The notes under the pieces: generated by a model
What the model was told of the DNA's origin: nothing
The model's input: only the letters and a program-made list of their open reading frames with translations
Database searches by the model: none
Shown here: positions 25,002 through 33,450 of the stretch, in pieces
Layout of the letters: the number at the start of each line of letters is the position of its first letter
How positions within the stretch are numbered: the stretch's first letter is position 1
Made by a program: the position numbers and the translations under genes
Source of the DNA: Stenotrophomonas maltophilia
GTDB taxonomy: Bacteria; Pseudomonadota; Gammaproteobacteria; Xanthomonadales; Xanthomonadaceae
DNA: 34,056 nt
NCBI RefSeq assembly: GCF_004684085.1
Contig: NZ_SRHZ01000063.1
Coordinates: forward strand, 1-34,056
Direction: 5' to 3'

Positions 25002-25850
25002 ATGCGTACCTTCCTGCGTCTACCGCTGGCCCTGCTGATCGCCCTTGGCGCGATCACGGGCGTGCACGCGCAGAGCAAGGACACCCGCACGGTGCTGCCG
25101 GTGTGGAACAAGGGCAGCGGCAAGGTCGAGGCCCTGCTGTACCTGGAGCCCACCGGCGAACAGGCGGCTGGCGCCCGCTGGCACTTCGGCCGCAATTCGC
25201 TGGATGCGGCCTTCGGCCTGTCGTCGGGCGATTCGCTGGGCCTGCTCTGCAACAGCAGCAGCGGAACCAGCATGAGCGGCCTGGCCAGTCACTGCATGCT
25301 GGCCAGCCTTGGCGACGAGGATGACCTCAACAGCCGCCGCTTCACCGGCACCGCTGCGCTGAACCGTGGCAACAGCCGCTTGGGCATCACTGCCGGCACC
25401 GGCCGTGAAACCCTGCCCGCCTGGCTGTCCGGACCGAACAAGACGCCTTCGCTGCGCGCCGAGCAGAACGATCTGACGGTCTTCGCGCAGAAGAACATCG
25501 GCCGCGAAGGCTTCGTGTCCATTGCTGGCACCTACGCCAAAGCCCGCCTGGTGCCGCTGGCCGACGCCGCACCGGCCATCGTCGACCGCTGGGACAGCAA
25601 GAGCCTGAGCATCGGCGCTGGTTATGGCAATTTCACCGGCAGCATCATCGGCCGCGTGATCGACGTGCCGGGTAAGCCCGGCAAGTGGGAAGGCCTGGGT
25701 ATCGGCCTGACCTGGCGCACTCCGTGGTCCGGCCAGCTCACCGTCGGCGCCGAAAATGTGATCAGCCGCGGCAAGAACCCCTTCTCGCCCCGCAACGAGA
25801 GCAACGACGACGGCACCGTGCCGTACGTGCGTTACGAACAGGATCTCTGA
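25002..25850 (+). CDS. Uncharacterised secreted protein, possibly beta-barrel
   Basis: I do not recognise this 282-residue protein. It has a signal peptide (1-23, ending GVHAQ). The mature part alternates short polar and hydrophobic stretches with many Gly and Ser residues (LSIGAGYGNFTGSIIGRV, LGIGLTWRTPW), as in beta-strand-rich outer-membrane or periplasmic proteins. Two cysteines (about 83 and 98) could form one disulfide. It ends in aromatic and charged residues rather than the classic terminal phenylalanine of outer-membrane barrels, so membrane insertion is uncertain. It is a single-gene unit, with its own promoter at 24918-24946 and a hairpin terminator at 25884-25903. The TonB-dependent receptor is next, but across a long gap, so a link is only a guess. 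Confidence 0.8.
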   Translation: MRTFLRLPLALLIALGAITGVHAQSKDTRTVLPVWNKGSGKVEALLYLEPTGEQAAGARWHFGRNSLDAAFGLSSGDSLGLLCNSSSGTSMSGLASHCMLASLGDEDDLNSRRFTGTAALNRGNSRLGITAGTGRETLPAWLSGPNKTPSLRAEQNDLTVFAQKNIGREGFVSIAGTYAKARLVPLADAAPAIVDRWDSKSLSIGAGYGNFTGSIIGRVIDVPGKPGKWEGLGIGLTWRTPWSGQLTVGAENVISRGKNPFSPRNESNDDGTVPYVRYEQDL

Positions 25851-25883
25851 TCCCACTCCGCGGATACCGCAGTGACTTTCTCC

Positions 25884-25907
25884 CGGGCGCCGAATGGCGC
25901 CCGTTGT
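25884..25907 (+). terminator. Intrinsic terminator-like hairpin after the uncharacterised gene
   Basis: CGGGCGCC (25884-25891), a GAAT loop and GGCGCCCG (25896-25903) form an 8-bp stem followed by TTGT. It lies 33 bases after the stop codon. Confidence 0.7.
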
Positions 25908-26232
25908 ACGTGTGTGTCTGGAATCCTCCGGAGCAAACACGTAGCACGGCAAAGATACTGCGGAAAACATATTGATACGTATCGACATACATCAAAGGAG
26001 ACTTTTTTCGTCATTCTGCGTTAACAAACGAGGCAGCCCGTCACTCCATACAACGCAAGCGTTTGATTTTTCTGAAAACAGTGCATTTTTACCAAAATCA
26101 CAGGTTTGATTAACACAGCTTTAATTCTTGGCGAACGCCCGCTACTATCGGCTCAGCCTCGCGATTTGGGAGCGCTTTTCGCTCCCCCGCCGGGCATTAA
26201 CCCAGCCAAGATTTCTTGGAGAGAGAGAGCCA
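25908..26232 (+). promoter_or_regulatory. AT-rich upstream region and leader of the TonB-dependent receptor
   Basis: This 325-base gap is much more AT-rich than its surroundings, especially 25940-26125. It contains a perfect GATACGTATC palindrome (25974-25983), AACGC-AA-GCGTT (26052-26063), a candidate -10 TACTAT (26143-26148) with a weak TTTAAT at -35, a GGGAGCG-CTTTT-CGCTCCC hairpin (26168-26186) and CCAAG-ATTT-CTTGG (26206-26219) touching the Shine-Dalgarno. No gene is supported here. Confidence 0.6.
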
Positions 26233-29109
26233 ATGAAACTCAAGTCCAGCCAGCTGCGTGACGCAGTTGTGATCGCGCTTGTCGCCGGTGCCACCACCGC
26301 GACGGCACATGCCCAGGAAGCCACCAACCTCGACCGTATCGAGGTCACCGGTTCGCGCATCCGTCAGGTCGATACCGAAACCGCCCAGCCCGTTCTGAGC
26401 ATCAGCCGTGCTTCGATCGAGAAGAGCGGTTTCAAGACCGTTGCCGATGTCCTGCAGAACATCGCCGCCGCCGGCAGCCCGGCCATCAGCCGTTCCGAAC
26501 CGCTGTCCTCCGGTGAAGCCGTCGGCGGCTTCTACATCGACCTGCGCAACCTCGGTGCCGAGCGCACCCTGGTGCTGGTCGACGGCAAGCGCCTCGGCGC
26601 CAGCGTCAGCGGCCTGCAGGACGTCTCGCAGATCCCGTCGGCCATCGTCGAGCGCATCGACGTGCTGAAGGATGGTGCTTCGTCGATCTACGGCTCCGAC
26701 GCGATCGCCGGCGTGATCAACATCATCACCCGCAAGAACTTCGAAGGCCTGGAAGCCAATGCCTACGTCGGCCAGTACGGCGAAGGCGACGGCCAGAAGA
26801 CCAGCTACGACTTCGTGGCTGGCTTCACGGGCGACCGTGGCTCGATCACCATCGGTGCCGAGTACTCCGAAGAAAAGGAAGTCTGGGCCAGGGATCGCTG
26901 GTTCAGCCGTTACTCGCGCACCACCTACCACCCGGAACAGAACTGGAGCCCGGTCAGCCAGTGGGGCACGATCATCGATCCGGACACCGATGACTGGCTC
27001 ACCCTGAACCGCGGCGGCGACTACCGCGACGTCAACCAGTATCACGACCAGGACTTCGCCGGCATTACCGGTGATACCAGCAACTCGAACGAGCAGATGC
27101 ACCTGCTGACGCCGACCAAGCGGCGTTCGGTGTTTGCCAATGTCCAGTACGACCTCACCGACAACGTCCGTTTCGTCTCCGACCTGCTGTACACGCGTCG
27201 TGAAGCGCAGGCCCAGGTCGCCGGCTATCCCCTGCAGTCTTCTGCCTATTCGCGGCAGGGCGCAAAGTGGGACGCTGACAGCTACTACAACCCGTTCGGC
27301 AAGGACATGGGCTTCATGCGCCGTGGCTGGGAAGTGCCGCGCCTGTCGACCAACAAGCTGACCACCTTCCGCTTCACCGGCGCCCTGCAGGGCAGCTTCC
27401 AGTTCAACGACAAGTACTTCGACTGGGAAGCTGGCTACATCTACCAGAACTCGGAGAACCTGCAGACCCAGACCGGTAACTACAACGTGCTGGCCGTCAA
27501 CGCAGCTACCGGTCCGTCGTTCTTCAACCCGGCCACCGGTCGCGTCGAGTGCGGCAGTGCGGCCGGGCTGGTGGATGGTTCGAACCCGATCTACGGTTCC
27601 GGTGCCGGTGGCTGTATCCCGTGGAATCCGGCCATTCCGGCGGGCCGTACCGGCGACGGTGGCCTGAGCGGCAACCCGGACCTGCAGCAGTTCCTGTTCC
27701 CGACCACCAAGAACACGGGTGAAGTCACCACCAAGACCTACTACGCGAACATCGCCGGCAGCCTGTTCACCCTGCCCGCTGGCGACCTGGGCTTCGCGCT
27801 GGGCTACGAGTACCGTGAAGACAAGGGCTCCTACAATCCCGACGCCCTGTCGCAGACCGGTTACTCCACCGATCTGGCCGCAGGTCCGACCGGTGGCGGC
27901 TACAACGTCAACGAAGTGTATCTGGAGCTGAATGTTCCGATCCTGGCTGACCTGCCGGGTGCCAAGGAACTGAGCTTCAACGCGGCCACGCGTTATTCCA
28001 AGTACAACACCTTCGGTAACACCACCAACAACAAGTTCGGCCTGAAGTGGAAGCCGATCGACCAGCTGCTGGTGCGTGCAACCTACGCTGAAGGCTTCCG
28101 CGCGCCGACCATCGACAATCTGTACGGTGGCAGTTCGCAGACCTTTGCGTACTTCACCGATCCGTGCGACACGTCGTTCGGCTCGACCGGCGATCCGGCC
28201 GTCGCCGCTCGCTGCGCCGCCGCCATCGGCCCGACCGCCAGCACCTTCCGTCAGCTGCGCCAGGGTTATGTGCCGGCCAGCGGACCGGATGAGCAGACGC
28301 CGGACCCGTTCAATGCGATCTCCAATCCGGACCTGACCCCGGAGAAGTCCAAGTCCAAGACCGTCGGCCTGGTGTGGAGCCCGACCTTCGCCCAGGGCCT
28401 GAACCTGAGCCTGGACTGGTGGAACATCAAGATCACCAACACCATCGTCACCGACAGCCCGGATGACCAGCTGAACGACTGCTACGTGCTCGGCATTGCT
28501 GAGCGCTGCAACTCGTTCTCCCGCGATCCGAACCGCCACAACGTGGTCAACCTGACCTATGCACCGCGCAACGCTGGTTACCAGGAAACCGAAGGCTTCG
28601 ACTTCGACGTGGCCTACCGCTTCGAGACCAGCAGCTGGGGTACCTTCAACGCCAACCTGCAGAACAGCTACGTCAGCAAGAACGTGCTGAAGACCACCAA
28701 TGCGCAGGAAGTGCCGGTGTCGATCCTCAACGGCTTCGGCAGCAACTTCCGCCTGCGTTCGAACCTGGTGCTGGGCTGGGAGCGTGGTGACTGGGGCGTC
28801 ACCTGGGGCACCCGCTACTTCTCGGGTGTCAAGGAGCGCTGCTACTACAGCACTGAGTGCACCCTGCCGGACTTCGGCTCGCCGGATCCGGTGCGCGACC
28901 GCGCAATGAACGAGCGTGGCTCGACCATGTTCCACGACGTCCAGGTCTCCTGGAACGCACCGTGGAATGCGACCATCGCGGTTGGTGCACGCAACGTGTT
29001 CGACCATTACGGCCCGCAGATGTACTCGGCGCCGAACTCGCAGTACTCGTACTACGGCGGCTACGACATCGGTCGCTTCATGTACATGCAGTACAAGCAG
29101 AAGTTCTGA
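26233..29109 (+). CDS. TonB-dependent outer-membrane receptor
   Basis: This 958-residue receptor has a signal peptide (1-27, ending AHA), a TonB-box-like segment LDRIEVTGSRI (about 33-43), a plug domain (GFKTVADVLQNI...LVLVDGKRL...IERIDVLKDGASSIYGSDAIAGVINIITRK, about 55-165, in pieces) and a large barrel ending in a terminal Phe. Four closely spaced cysteine pairs (near 440/460, 645/660, 750/758 and 869/876) probably form loop disulfides. The VTGSRIRQVDTETAQP start resembles xanthomonad receptors linked to peptide or carbohydrate uptake; the ligand is unknown. It lacks an N-terminal sigma-signalling domain. I chose the ATG at 26233 with GGAG upstream; the longer frame from 26128 would place untranslated leader into the protein. 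No inner-membrane transporter is linked. Confidence 0.93.
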   Translation: MKLKSSQLRDAVVIALVAGATTATAHAQEATNLDRIEVTGSRIRQVDTETAQPVLSISRASIEKSGFKTVADVLQNIAAAGSPAISRSEPLSSGEAVGGFYIDLRNLGAERTLVLVDGKRLGASVSGLQDVSQIPSAIVERIDVLKDGASSIYGSDAIAGVINIITRKNFEGLEANAYVGQYGEGDGQKTSYDFVAGFTGDRGSITIGAEYSEEKEVWARDRWFSRYSRTTYHPEQNWSPVSQWGTIIDPDTDDWLTLNRGGDYRDVNQYHDQDFAGITGDTSNSNEQMHLLTPTKRRSVFANVQYDLTDNVRFVSDLLYTRREAQAQVAGYPLQSSAYSRQGAKWDADSYYNPFGKDMGFMRRGWEVPRLSTNKLTTFRFTGALQGSFQFNDKYFDWEAGYIYQNSENLQTQTGNYNVLAVNAATGPSFFNPATGRVECGSAAGLVDGSNPIYGSGAGGCIPWNPAIPAGRTGDGGLSGNPDLQQFLFPTTKNTGEVTTKTYYANIAGSLFTLPAGDLGFALGYEYREDKGSYNPDALSQTGYSTDLAAGPTGGGYNVNEVYLELNVPILADLPGAKELSFNAATRYSKYNTFGNTTNNKFGLKWKPIDQLLVRATYAEGFRAPTIDNLYGGSSQTFAYFTDPCDTSFGSTGDPAVAARCAAAIGPTASTFRQLRQGYVPASGPDEQTPDPFNAISNPDLTPEKSKSKTVGLVWSPTFAQGLNLSLDWWNIKITNTIVTDSPDDQLNDCYVLGIAERCNSFSRDPNRHNVVNLTYAPRNAGYQETEGFDFDVAYRFETSSWGTFNANLQNSYVSKNVLKTTNAQEVPVSILNGFGSNFRLRSNLVLGWERGDWGVTWGTRYFSGVKERCYYSTECTLPDFGSPDPVRDRAMNERGSTMFHDVQVSWNAPWNATIAVGARNVFDHYGPQMYSAPNSQYSYYGGYDIGRFMYMQYKQKF

Positions 29110-29134
29110 TCGATCCACTGATCAGCTGATGCAG

Positions 29135-29164
29135 CAACGGCCCCGCAAGGGGCCGTTGTTCTTT
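29135..29164 (+). terminator. Intrinsic terminator of the receptor gene
   Basis: CAACGGCCCC (29135-29144), a GCAA tetraloop and GGGGCCGTTG (29149-29158) form a perfect 10-bp stem followed by TTCTTT. Confidence 0.9.
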
Positions 29165-29196
29165 GTGCCGCCGGGCAGGTGGCTGACCGGCGCCCA

Positions 29197-29227
29197 ACAA
29201 AAAAGGCCGTAGCAGGGCTGCGGCCTT
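29197..29227 (-). terminator. Intrinsic terminator of the TetR gene
   Basis: On the minus strand, AAGGCCG (29227-29221) pairs with CGGCCTT (29209-29203) around an 11-base loop, and a T-run follows (complement of the A's at 29199-29204). It lies 24 bases past the TetR stop codon. Confidence 0.85.
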
Positions 29228-29250
29228 CCAGCAATCTCATCGCAGGGCGC

Positions 29251-29853
29251 TTATCCGTTCGGAATCAACGTGTCGATCAGGTGTTCGACATACGCCTCGA
29301 AATCCTCACGGGCCTGCTTGGGCTGCTGCAGTTGCAGCGACAGCTGCAGGAAGCCGACGTAGGCTGCATAGGCCAGGCGCGCACGATGGCGTGCATCGGT
29401 AGAACTGAGCCCTGCCTGACGGAAGGAAGCGATCAGGTAGTCCAGGCGACGCTGCGAAACGCGGTCGATCACCGGGCGCACCATCGGGTGGTCCAGCGCC
29501 TTCAGCAGTTCGCTGTAGATGATGTGCGGCTGCACTTCATGGGCGACCATCTGGAACAACTGGCGCAGGCGCACGCGCGGATCCGGTACGTCCTCGAGGC
29601 TGCCGAACACTTGCTCCTGTTCGAACAGTTCCCAGCGTTCCAGCGCGGCCTGCAGCAATGCATCGCGCGAAGGGAAATGCCAGTAGAAACTGCCCTTGGT
29701 CACGCCAAGTCGCCGCGCCAGCGGTTCCACCGCCACGGCGCCCACGCCTTGTTCAGCAATCAGATCGAGGGCCGCCTGGGCCCAGTCTTCGGCACTCAGG
29801 CGGCTGTTGCGGCCGGCGCGCGGTTCGCCGGCGGAAGCGTCAGGTTGATTCAT
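29251..29853 (-). CDS. TetR-family transcriptional regulator
   Basis: This 200-residue repressor has an N-terminal helix-turn-helix (about 20-66) with the pattern AALDLIAEQGVGAVAVEPLARRLGVTKGSFYWHFPSR (in pieces), followed by an all-helical ligand and dimer domain. It diverges from the hydrolase-fadE operon, and the gap contains two CATAC-N6-GTAT palindromes, the probable binding sites. A single CCATAC half-site (29866-29871) overlaps its own TATGGT -10-like box, so autoregulation is plausible. The likely ligand is an acyl-CoA or fatty acid, judged only from the neighbouring genes. The start at 29853 follows a short leader with no clear Shine-Dalgarno. Confidence 0.92.
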   Translation of the reverse strand: MNQPDASAGEPRAGRNSRLSAEDWAQAALDLIAEQGVGAVAVEPLARRLGVTKGSFYWHFPSRDALLQAALERWELFEQEQVFGSLEDVPDPRVRLRQLFQMVAHEVQPHIIYSELLKALDHPMVRPVIDRVSQRRLDYLIASFRQAGLSSTDARHRARLAYAAYVGFLQLSLQLQQPKQAREDFEAYVEHLIDTLIPNG

Positions 29854-29945
29854 GGGCTGATTTAACCATACGCCGGGGTTCGTTGCAGTACGCGGTTGCG
29901 GGCAATGCCGTCAAAAGGCCCCACTGACGGCCTGCCGCACCGCAC

Positions 29946-29998
29946 CATACGACACAGTATTGACTTCCCCTCCAAGCACTCCATACTAGTAAGTATGG
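29946..29998 (+). promoter_or_regulatory. Promoter with two TetR-type operators at the hydrolase start
   Basis: Operator 1 is CATAC-TAGTAA-GTATG (29982-29997), a perfect palindrome within CCATACT-AGTA-AGTATGG (29981-29998). Operator 2 is CATAC-GACACA-GTATT (29946-29961), with the same six-base spacing and one mismatch; their centres are 36 bp apart. The promoter is TTGACT (29960-29965), an 18-base spacer and TACTAG (29984-29989). Operator 1 covers the -10 box and the ATG, and operator 2 touches the -35. Confidence 0.75.
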
Positions 29999-30912
29999 TT
30001 ACGTCCCCTACTCCCGCTGTGTTCCATGACCTGCGCCTGGACGCGGCCCATGGCGCCCGCCTGGCGGCCACCGCCAGCGACCATGGCCGCCAGGGCCGGG
30101 TGCTGTTCGCGCACGGCTTCGGCCAGACCCGCCATGCCTGGAATGCCACGGCTCGCGCCCTGTCTGCGGCGGGCCTGCAGACCCTGGCCTACGATGCCCG
30201 CGGCCATGGCGATTCGGACTGGAATGCCGCCGACCTGCCCTACCACGGCGAGCAGTTCGCCGATGACCTCATCGTGCTGGCCGGCGAACAGCCGCGCCCG
30301 CCGGTGCTGGTGGCCGCCTCCATGGGTGGCCTGTTCGGCCTGCTGGCCGAATCGCGCTGGCCGGGTCTGTTCTCGGCGATGGTGCTGGTCGACATCACCC
30401 CGCGCTGGGATACCGCCGGGGTCGAACGCATCCTGGCCTTCATGACCGCCCATCCCGATGGCTTCGCCTCGCTGGCCCAGGCCGCCGACGTGATCTCGGC
30501 CTACATGCCGCACCGTCCGCGCAAATCCGAGCAGTCGCTGCGTGCGCTGCTGCGCGAAGACGGCCAGGGCCGCTGGCGCTGGCACTGGGACCCGCGCCTG
30601 GTGGCCGAACTGGCCCGCGACAGCGAACAGCACCAGGACGCGTTGGCCGAGGCCGCGCGCCAGGTGAAGTGCCCGCTGCTGCTGGTCAGCGGCGGCCGCA
30701 GCGATCTGGTCACGCCACAGACCGTCGCCGAATTCCTGGCGTTGGCGCCGCACGCGCGCCATGTACAGCTGCCGCAGGCCACGCATATGGTCGCCGGCGA
30801 TGACAACGACGCCTTTACCGCTACTGTGTTGGACTATCTGGACGTGTTGCCCGCAGCGGATGCTGCAGCTTCGTCCGCCATAAACGAGCACGTCACCGGA
30901 GCACGCTCATGA
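29995..30912 (+). CDS. Alpha/beta-fold hydrolase, probably leaderless
   Basis: This 305-residue cytoplasmic hydrolase has HGFGQTRHAW (oxyanion region), AASMGG with nucleophile Ser109 (Ala replaces the first Gly of the usual GxSxG), SGGRSDLV as the likely acid strand and ATHMVAGDD with the catalytic His. It has no signal peptide. The substrate is unknown; the linkage to fadE suggests an ester or acyl thioester. The ATG at 29995 lies about where transcription from TTGACT-N18-TACTAG should begin, and no Shine-Dalgarno precedes it, so the mRNA is probably leaderless. It overlaps fadE by ATGA (30909-30912). Confidence 0.88.
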   Translation: MVTSPTPAVFHDLRLDAAHGARLAATASDHGRQGRVLFAHGFGQTRHAWNATARALSAAGLQTLAYDARGHGDSDWNAADLPYHGEQFADDLIVLAGEQPRPPVLVAASMGGLFGLLAESRWPGLFSAMVLVDITPRWDTAGVERILAFMTAHPDGFASLAQAADVISAYMPHRPRKSEQSLRALLREDGQGRWRWHWDPRLVAELARDSEQHQDALAEAARQVKCPLLLVSGGRSDLVTPQTVAEFLALAPHARHVQLPQATHMVAGDDNDAFTATVLDYLDVLPAADAAASSAINEHVTGARS

Positions 30913-33386
30913 GCCTCGTCATTCCCTTCCTCGCCCTGCTGCTGGCAGGCGCGTTCGTCGCCTACCACCGCATGCGCCTGCTGACCTGGACGCTGATCAG
31001 CGTGGCCCTGCTGGTCGCCTGCTGGTTCATTCCCTACGTCAACCAGACCGCCACCATCGTCGCTGCCGCCGTACTGGCCGTGATCGTCGTGCCGCTGCTG
31101 CTGCCGTTCATCCGCAAGCCGCTGCTGACCGCCCCGATGATGAAGGTGTTCCGCAAGGTGCTGCCGCCGCTGTCGCAGACCGAGCGCATCGCCCTGGAAA
31201 CCGGCTCGGTCGGCTTCGAAGGCGAACTGTTCACCGGCGACCCGGACTGGAACATCCTGCTGAATTACCCGAAGCCGCAGTTGAGTGCGGAAGAACAGGC
31301 CTTCCTCGATGGCCCGGTCGAAGAGCTGTGCAAAATGGTCAACGACTGGGAGATCACCCACGTCCATGCCGACCTGCCGCCGGAGCTGTGGAGCTTCATC
31401 AAGAAGAACAAGTTCTTCGGCATGATCATTCCGAAGGAATACGGCGGTCTGGGCTTCAGCGCGCTGGCCCACCACAAGGTGATCCAGAAGCTGGCATCGG
31501 TGTCCAGCGTGGTCAGTTCCACCGTTGGCGTACCGAACTCGCTGGGTCCGGGTGAGCTGCTCAACCATTACGGCACCCAGGAACAGAAGGACCAGTACCT
31601 GCCGCGCCTGGCCGATGGCCGCGAAGTGCCCTGCTTCGGCCTGACCGGTCCGTTCGCCGGCTCCGACGCCACCTCGATTCCCGATTACGGCATCGTCTGC
31701 AAGGGCGAGTGGAACGGCGAGCAGGTACTCGGCGTCAAGCTCACCTTCGACAAGCGCTACATCACGCTGGCTCCGGTGGCCACGCTGATCGGCCTGGCCT
31801 TCCGCATGTACGACCCGGATGGCCTGATCGGTAACACCCGCGATATCGGCATCACCCTGGCCCTGTTGCCGCGTGACACCGCCGGTGTGGAAATCGGCCG
31901 TCGCCATTTCCCGCTCAACTCGACCTTCCAGAACGGCCCGATCCGTGGCAAGGATGTCTTCATCCCGCTGACCCAGCTGATCGGCGGCGCCGAGAAGGCC
32001 GGCAAGGGCTGGAACATGCTCAACGAGTGCCTGGCCGTCGGCCGCTCGATCACCCTGCCCTCCACCGCCAGTGGCGGTGCCAAGGCCGGCGCGGTGGTGA
32101 CCGGTGCCTACGCGCGCATCCGCAAGCAGTTCGGCCTCTCGGTCGGCCGCTTCGAAGGCGTGGAAGAAGCGCTGGCCCGCATTGGTGGCAAGGCCTACAA
32201 GATCAGCGCGCTGTCGCAGGCCACCGCTGCCGCTGTGGACCGTGGTGACGTGCCGTCGGTGCCGTCGGCGATCGCCAAGTACCACTGCACCAACATGAGC
32301 CGTGAAGTGATCTCGGACGTGATGGACGTGATCGGCGGCAAGGGCATCATCCTGGGGCCGCGCAACTTCGCCGGCCGCAGCTGGCAGGCCGCGCCGATCG
32401 CGATCACCGTGGAAGGCGCCAACATCATGACCCGCAGCCTGCTGATCTTCGGCCAGGGTGCGATCCTCTGCCACCCGTGGGTGCTGAAGGAAATGAAGGC
32501 CGCGCAGGACCCGGACACCCGTGCTGGCCTGCAGGACTTCGACCGCAGCCTGTTCGGCCACATCCGCTACGGCATTTCGAATGCTGTTCGTTCGTTCTGG
32601 TTCGGCCTGACCGGTGCCCGCTTCGGTGCTGCCCCGGGTGACGCTTACACCCGCCGTTACTTCCGCAAGCTGGACCGTTACTCGGCCAACCTGGCGCTGA
32701 TGGCCGACATCTCGATGATGACGCTGGGCGGCAAGCTGAAGTTCAAGGAATCGCTGTCCGGCCGCCTGGGCGACGTGCTGAGCCACGTCTACATGACCAG
32801 CGCCATGCTCAAGCGTTATCACGACGAAGGCGCACCGCAGGCCGACCAGCCGCTGCTGGCCTGGGCTTTCCACGACAGCGTGCACAAGATCGAGGAATCG
32901 CTGTCGGCCGCCCTGCGCAACTTCCCCATCCGTCCGATCGGCTGGCTGATGTGGGCGCTGATCTTCCCGCTGGGCCGTCGCGCAGAGGCCCCGGGTGACC
33001 GCCTGAGCCGCCGCGTGGCCGCCCTGCTGATGGCACCGAACGAAGCCCGCGACCGCCTCGCCAACGGCGTGTTCCTGACCCCGTGCGAGAACAACCCGGG
33101 TGGCCGCATCAACAGCTACCTGAGCAAGGCGATCATGGCCGAGCCGGTGGAGCGCAAGTTCATCAAGGCGCTCAAGACCAAGGGCATCGAGGCGCTGGAC
33201 TTCGTCACCCAGCTGGACGAGGCCGTGGCCGAAGGCGTGATCACCCAGGACGAGCGTACCCTGCTCGAAGAGCTGCGCACGCTCACCCTGGAAACCATCA
33301 CCGTGGACGACTTCGATCCGGAAGAGCTGCGCTCTGCGGGCTACTACAAGCGCGAGCAGAAGGGCGCGCAGTCGCAGGCCGCGTGA
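30909..33386 (+). CDS. fadE: Acyl-CoA dehydrogenase, FadE type
   Basis: This 825-residue FAD enzyme catalyses the first oxidation of fatty-acid beta-oxidation, acyl-CoA to 2-enoyl-CoA. Two N-terminal hydrophobic segments (about 1-25 and 35-62) anchor it to the membrane, as in E. coli FadE (about 814 residues). The dehydrogenase core runs from about 110 to 560 (FFGMIIPKEYGGLGFSA, FGLTGPFAGSD, GGKGIILGPRNF), and TVEGANIMTRS carries the candidate catalytic Glu502. A FadE-type C-terminal domain follows. It is coupled to the upstream hydrolase by ATGA, so it should share that gene's TetR control. A UUCG-capped terminator follows. Confidence 0.95.
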   Translation: MSLVIPFLALLLAGAFVAYHRMRLLTWTLISVALLVACWFIPYVNQTATIVAAAVLAVIVVPLLLPFIRKPLLTAPMMKVFRKVLPPLSQTERIALETGSVGFEGELFTGDPDWNILLNYPKPQLSAEEQAFLDGPVEELCKMVNDWEITHVHADLPPELWSFIKKNKFFGMIIPKEYGGLGFSALAHHKVIQKLASVSSVVSSTVGVPNSLGPGELLNHYGTQEQKDQYLPRLADGREVPCFGLTGPFAGSDATSIPDYGIVCKGEWNGEQVLGVKLTFDKRYITLAPVATLIGLAFRMYDPDGLIGNTRDIGITLALLPRDTAGVEIGRRHFPLNSTFQNGPIRGKDVFIPLTQLIGGAEKAGKGWNMLNECLAVGRSITLPSTASGGAKAGAVVTGAYARIRKQFGLSVGRFEGVEEALARIGGKAYKISALSQATAAAVDRGDVPSVPSAIAKYHCTNMSREVISDVMDVIGGKGIILGPRNFAGRSWQAAPIAITVEGANIMTRSLLIFGQGAILCHPWVLKEMKAAQDPDTRAGLQDFDRSLFGHIRYGISNAVRSFWFGLTGARFGAAPGDAYTRRYFRKLDRYSANLALMADISMMTLGGKLKFKESLSGRLGDVLSHVYMTSAMLKRYHDEGAPQADQPLLAWAFHDSVHKIEESLSAALRNFPIRPIGWLMWALIFPLGRRAEAPGDRLSRRVAALLMAPNEARDRLANGVFLTPCENNPGGRINSYLSKAIMAEPVERKFIKALKTKGIEALDFVTQLDEAVAEGVITQDERTLLEELRTLTLETITVDDFDPEELRSAGYYKREQKGAQSQAA

Positions 33387-33408
33387 TCGCAGCCACCCTG
33401 TAAACGAC

Positions 33409-33437
33409 AACGGCGGACTTCGGTCCGCCGTTTCTTT
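33409..33437 (+). terminator. Intrinsic terminator of the hydrolase-fadE operon
   Basis: AACGGCGGAC (33409-33418), a TTCG tetraloop (33419-33422) and GTCCGCCGTT (33423-33432) form a perfect 10-bp stem followed by TCTTT. The UUCG loop is unusually stable. Confidence 0.93.
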
Positions 33438-33450
33438 AGGGAGACCCCCG

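Noticed and set aside
26197..29118. A 973-codon open frame antisense to the TonB-dependent receptor
   Set aside because: It mirrors the receptor's codon pattern, has no family motifs, starts without a ribosome site and is explained by high GC suppressing stop codons.
30834..33410. An 858-codon open frame antisense to fadE
   Set aside because: Composition is rich in His, Gln, Arg and Val from reading a GC-rich gene backwards; no domain is recognisable, while fadE is certain.
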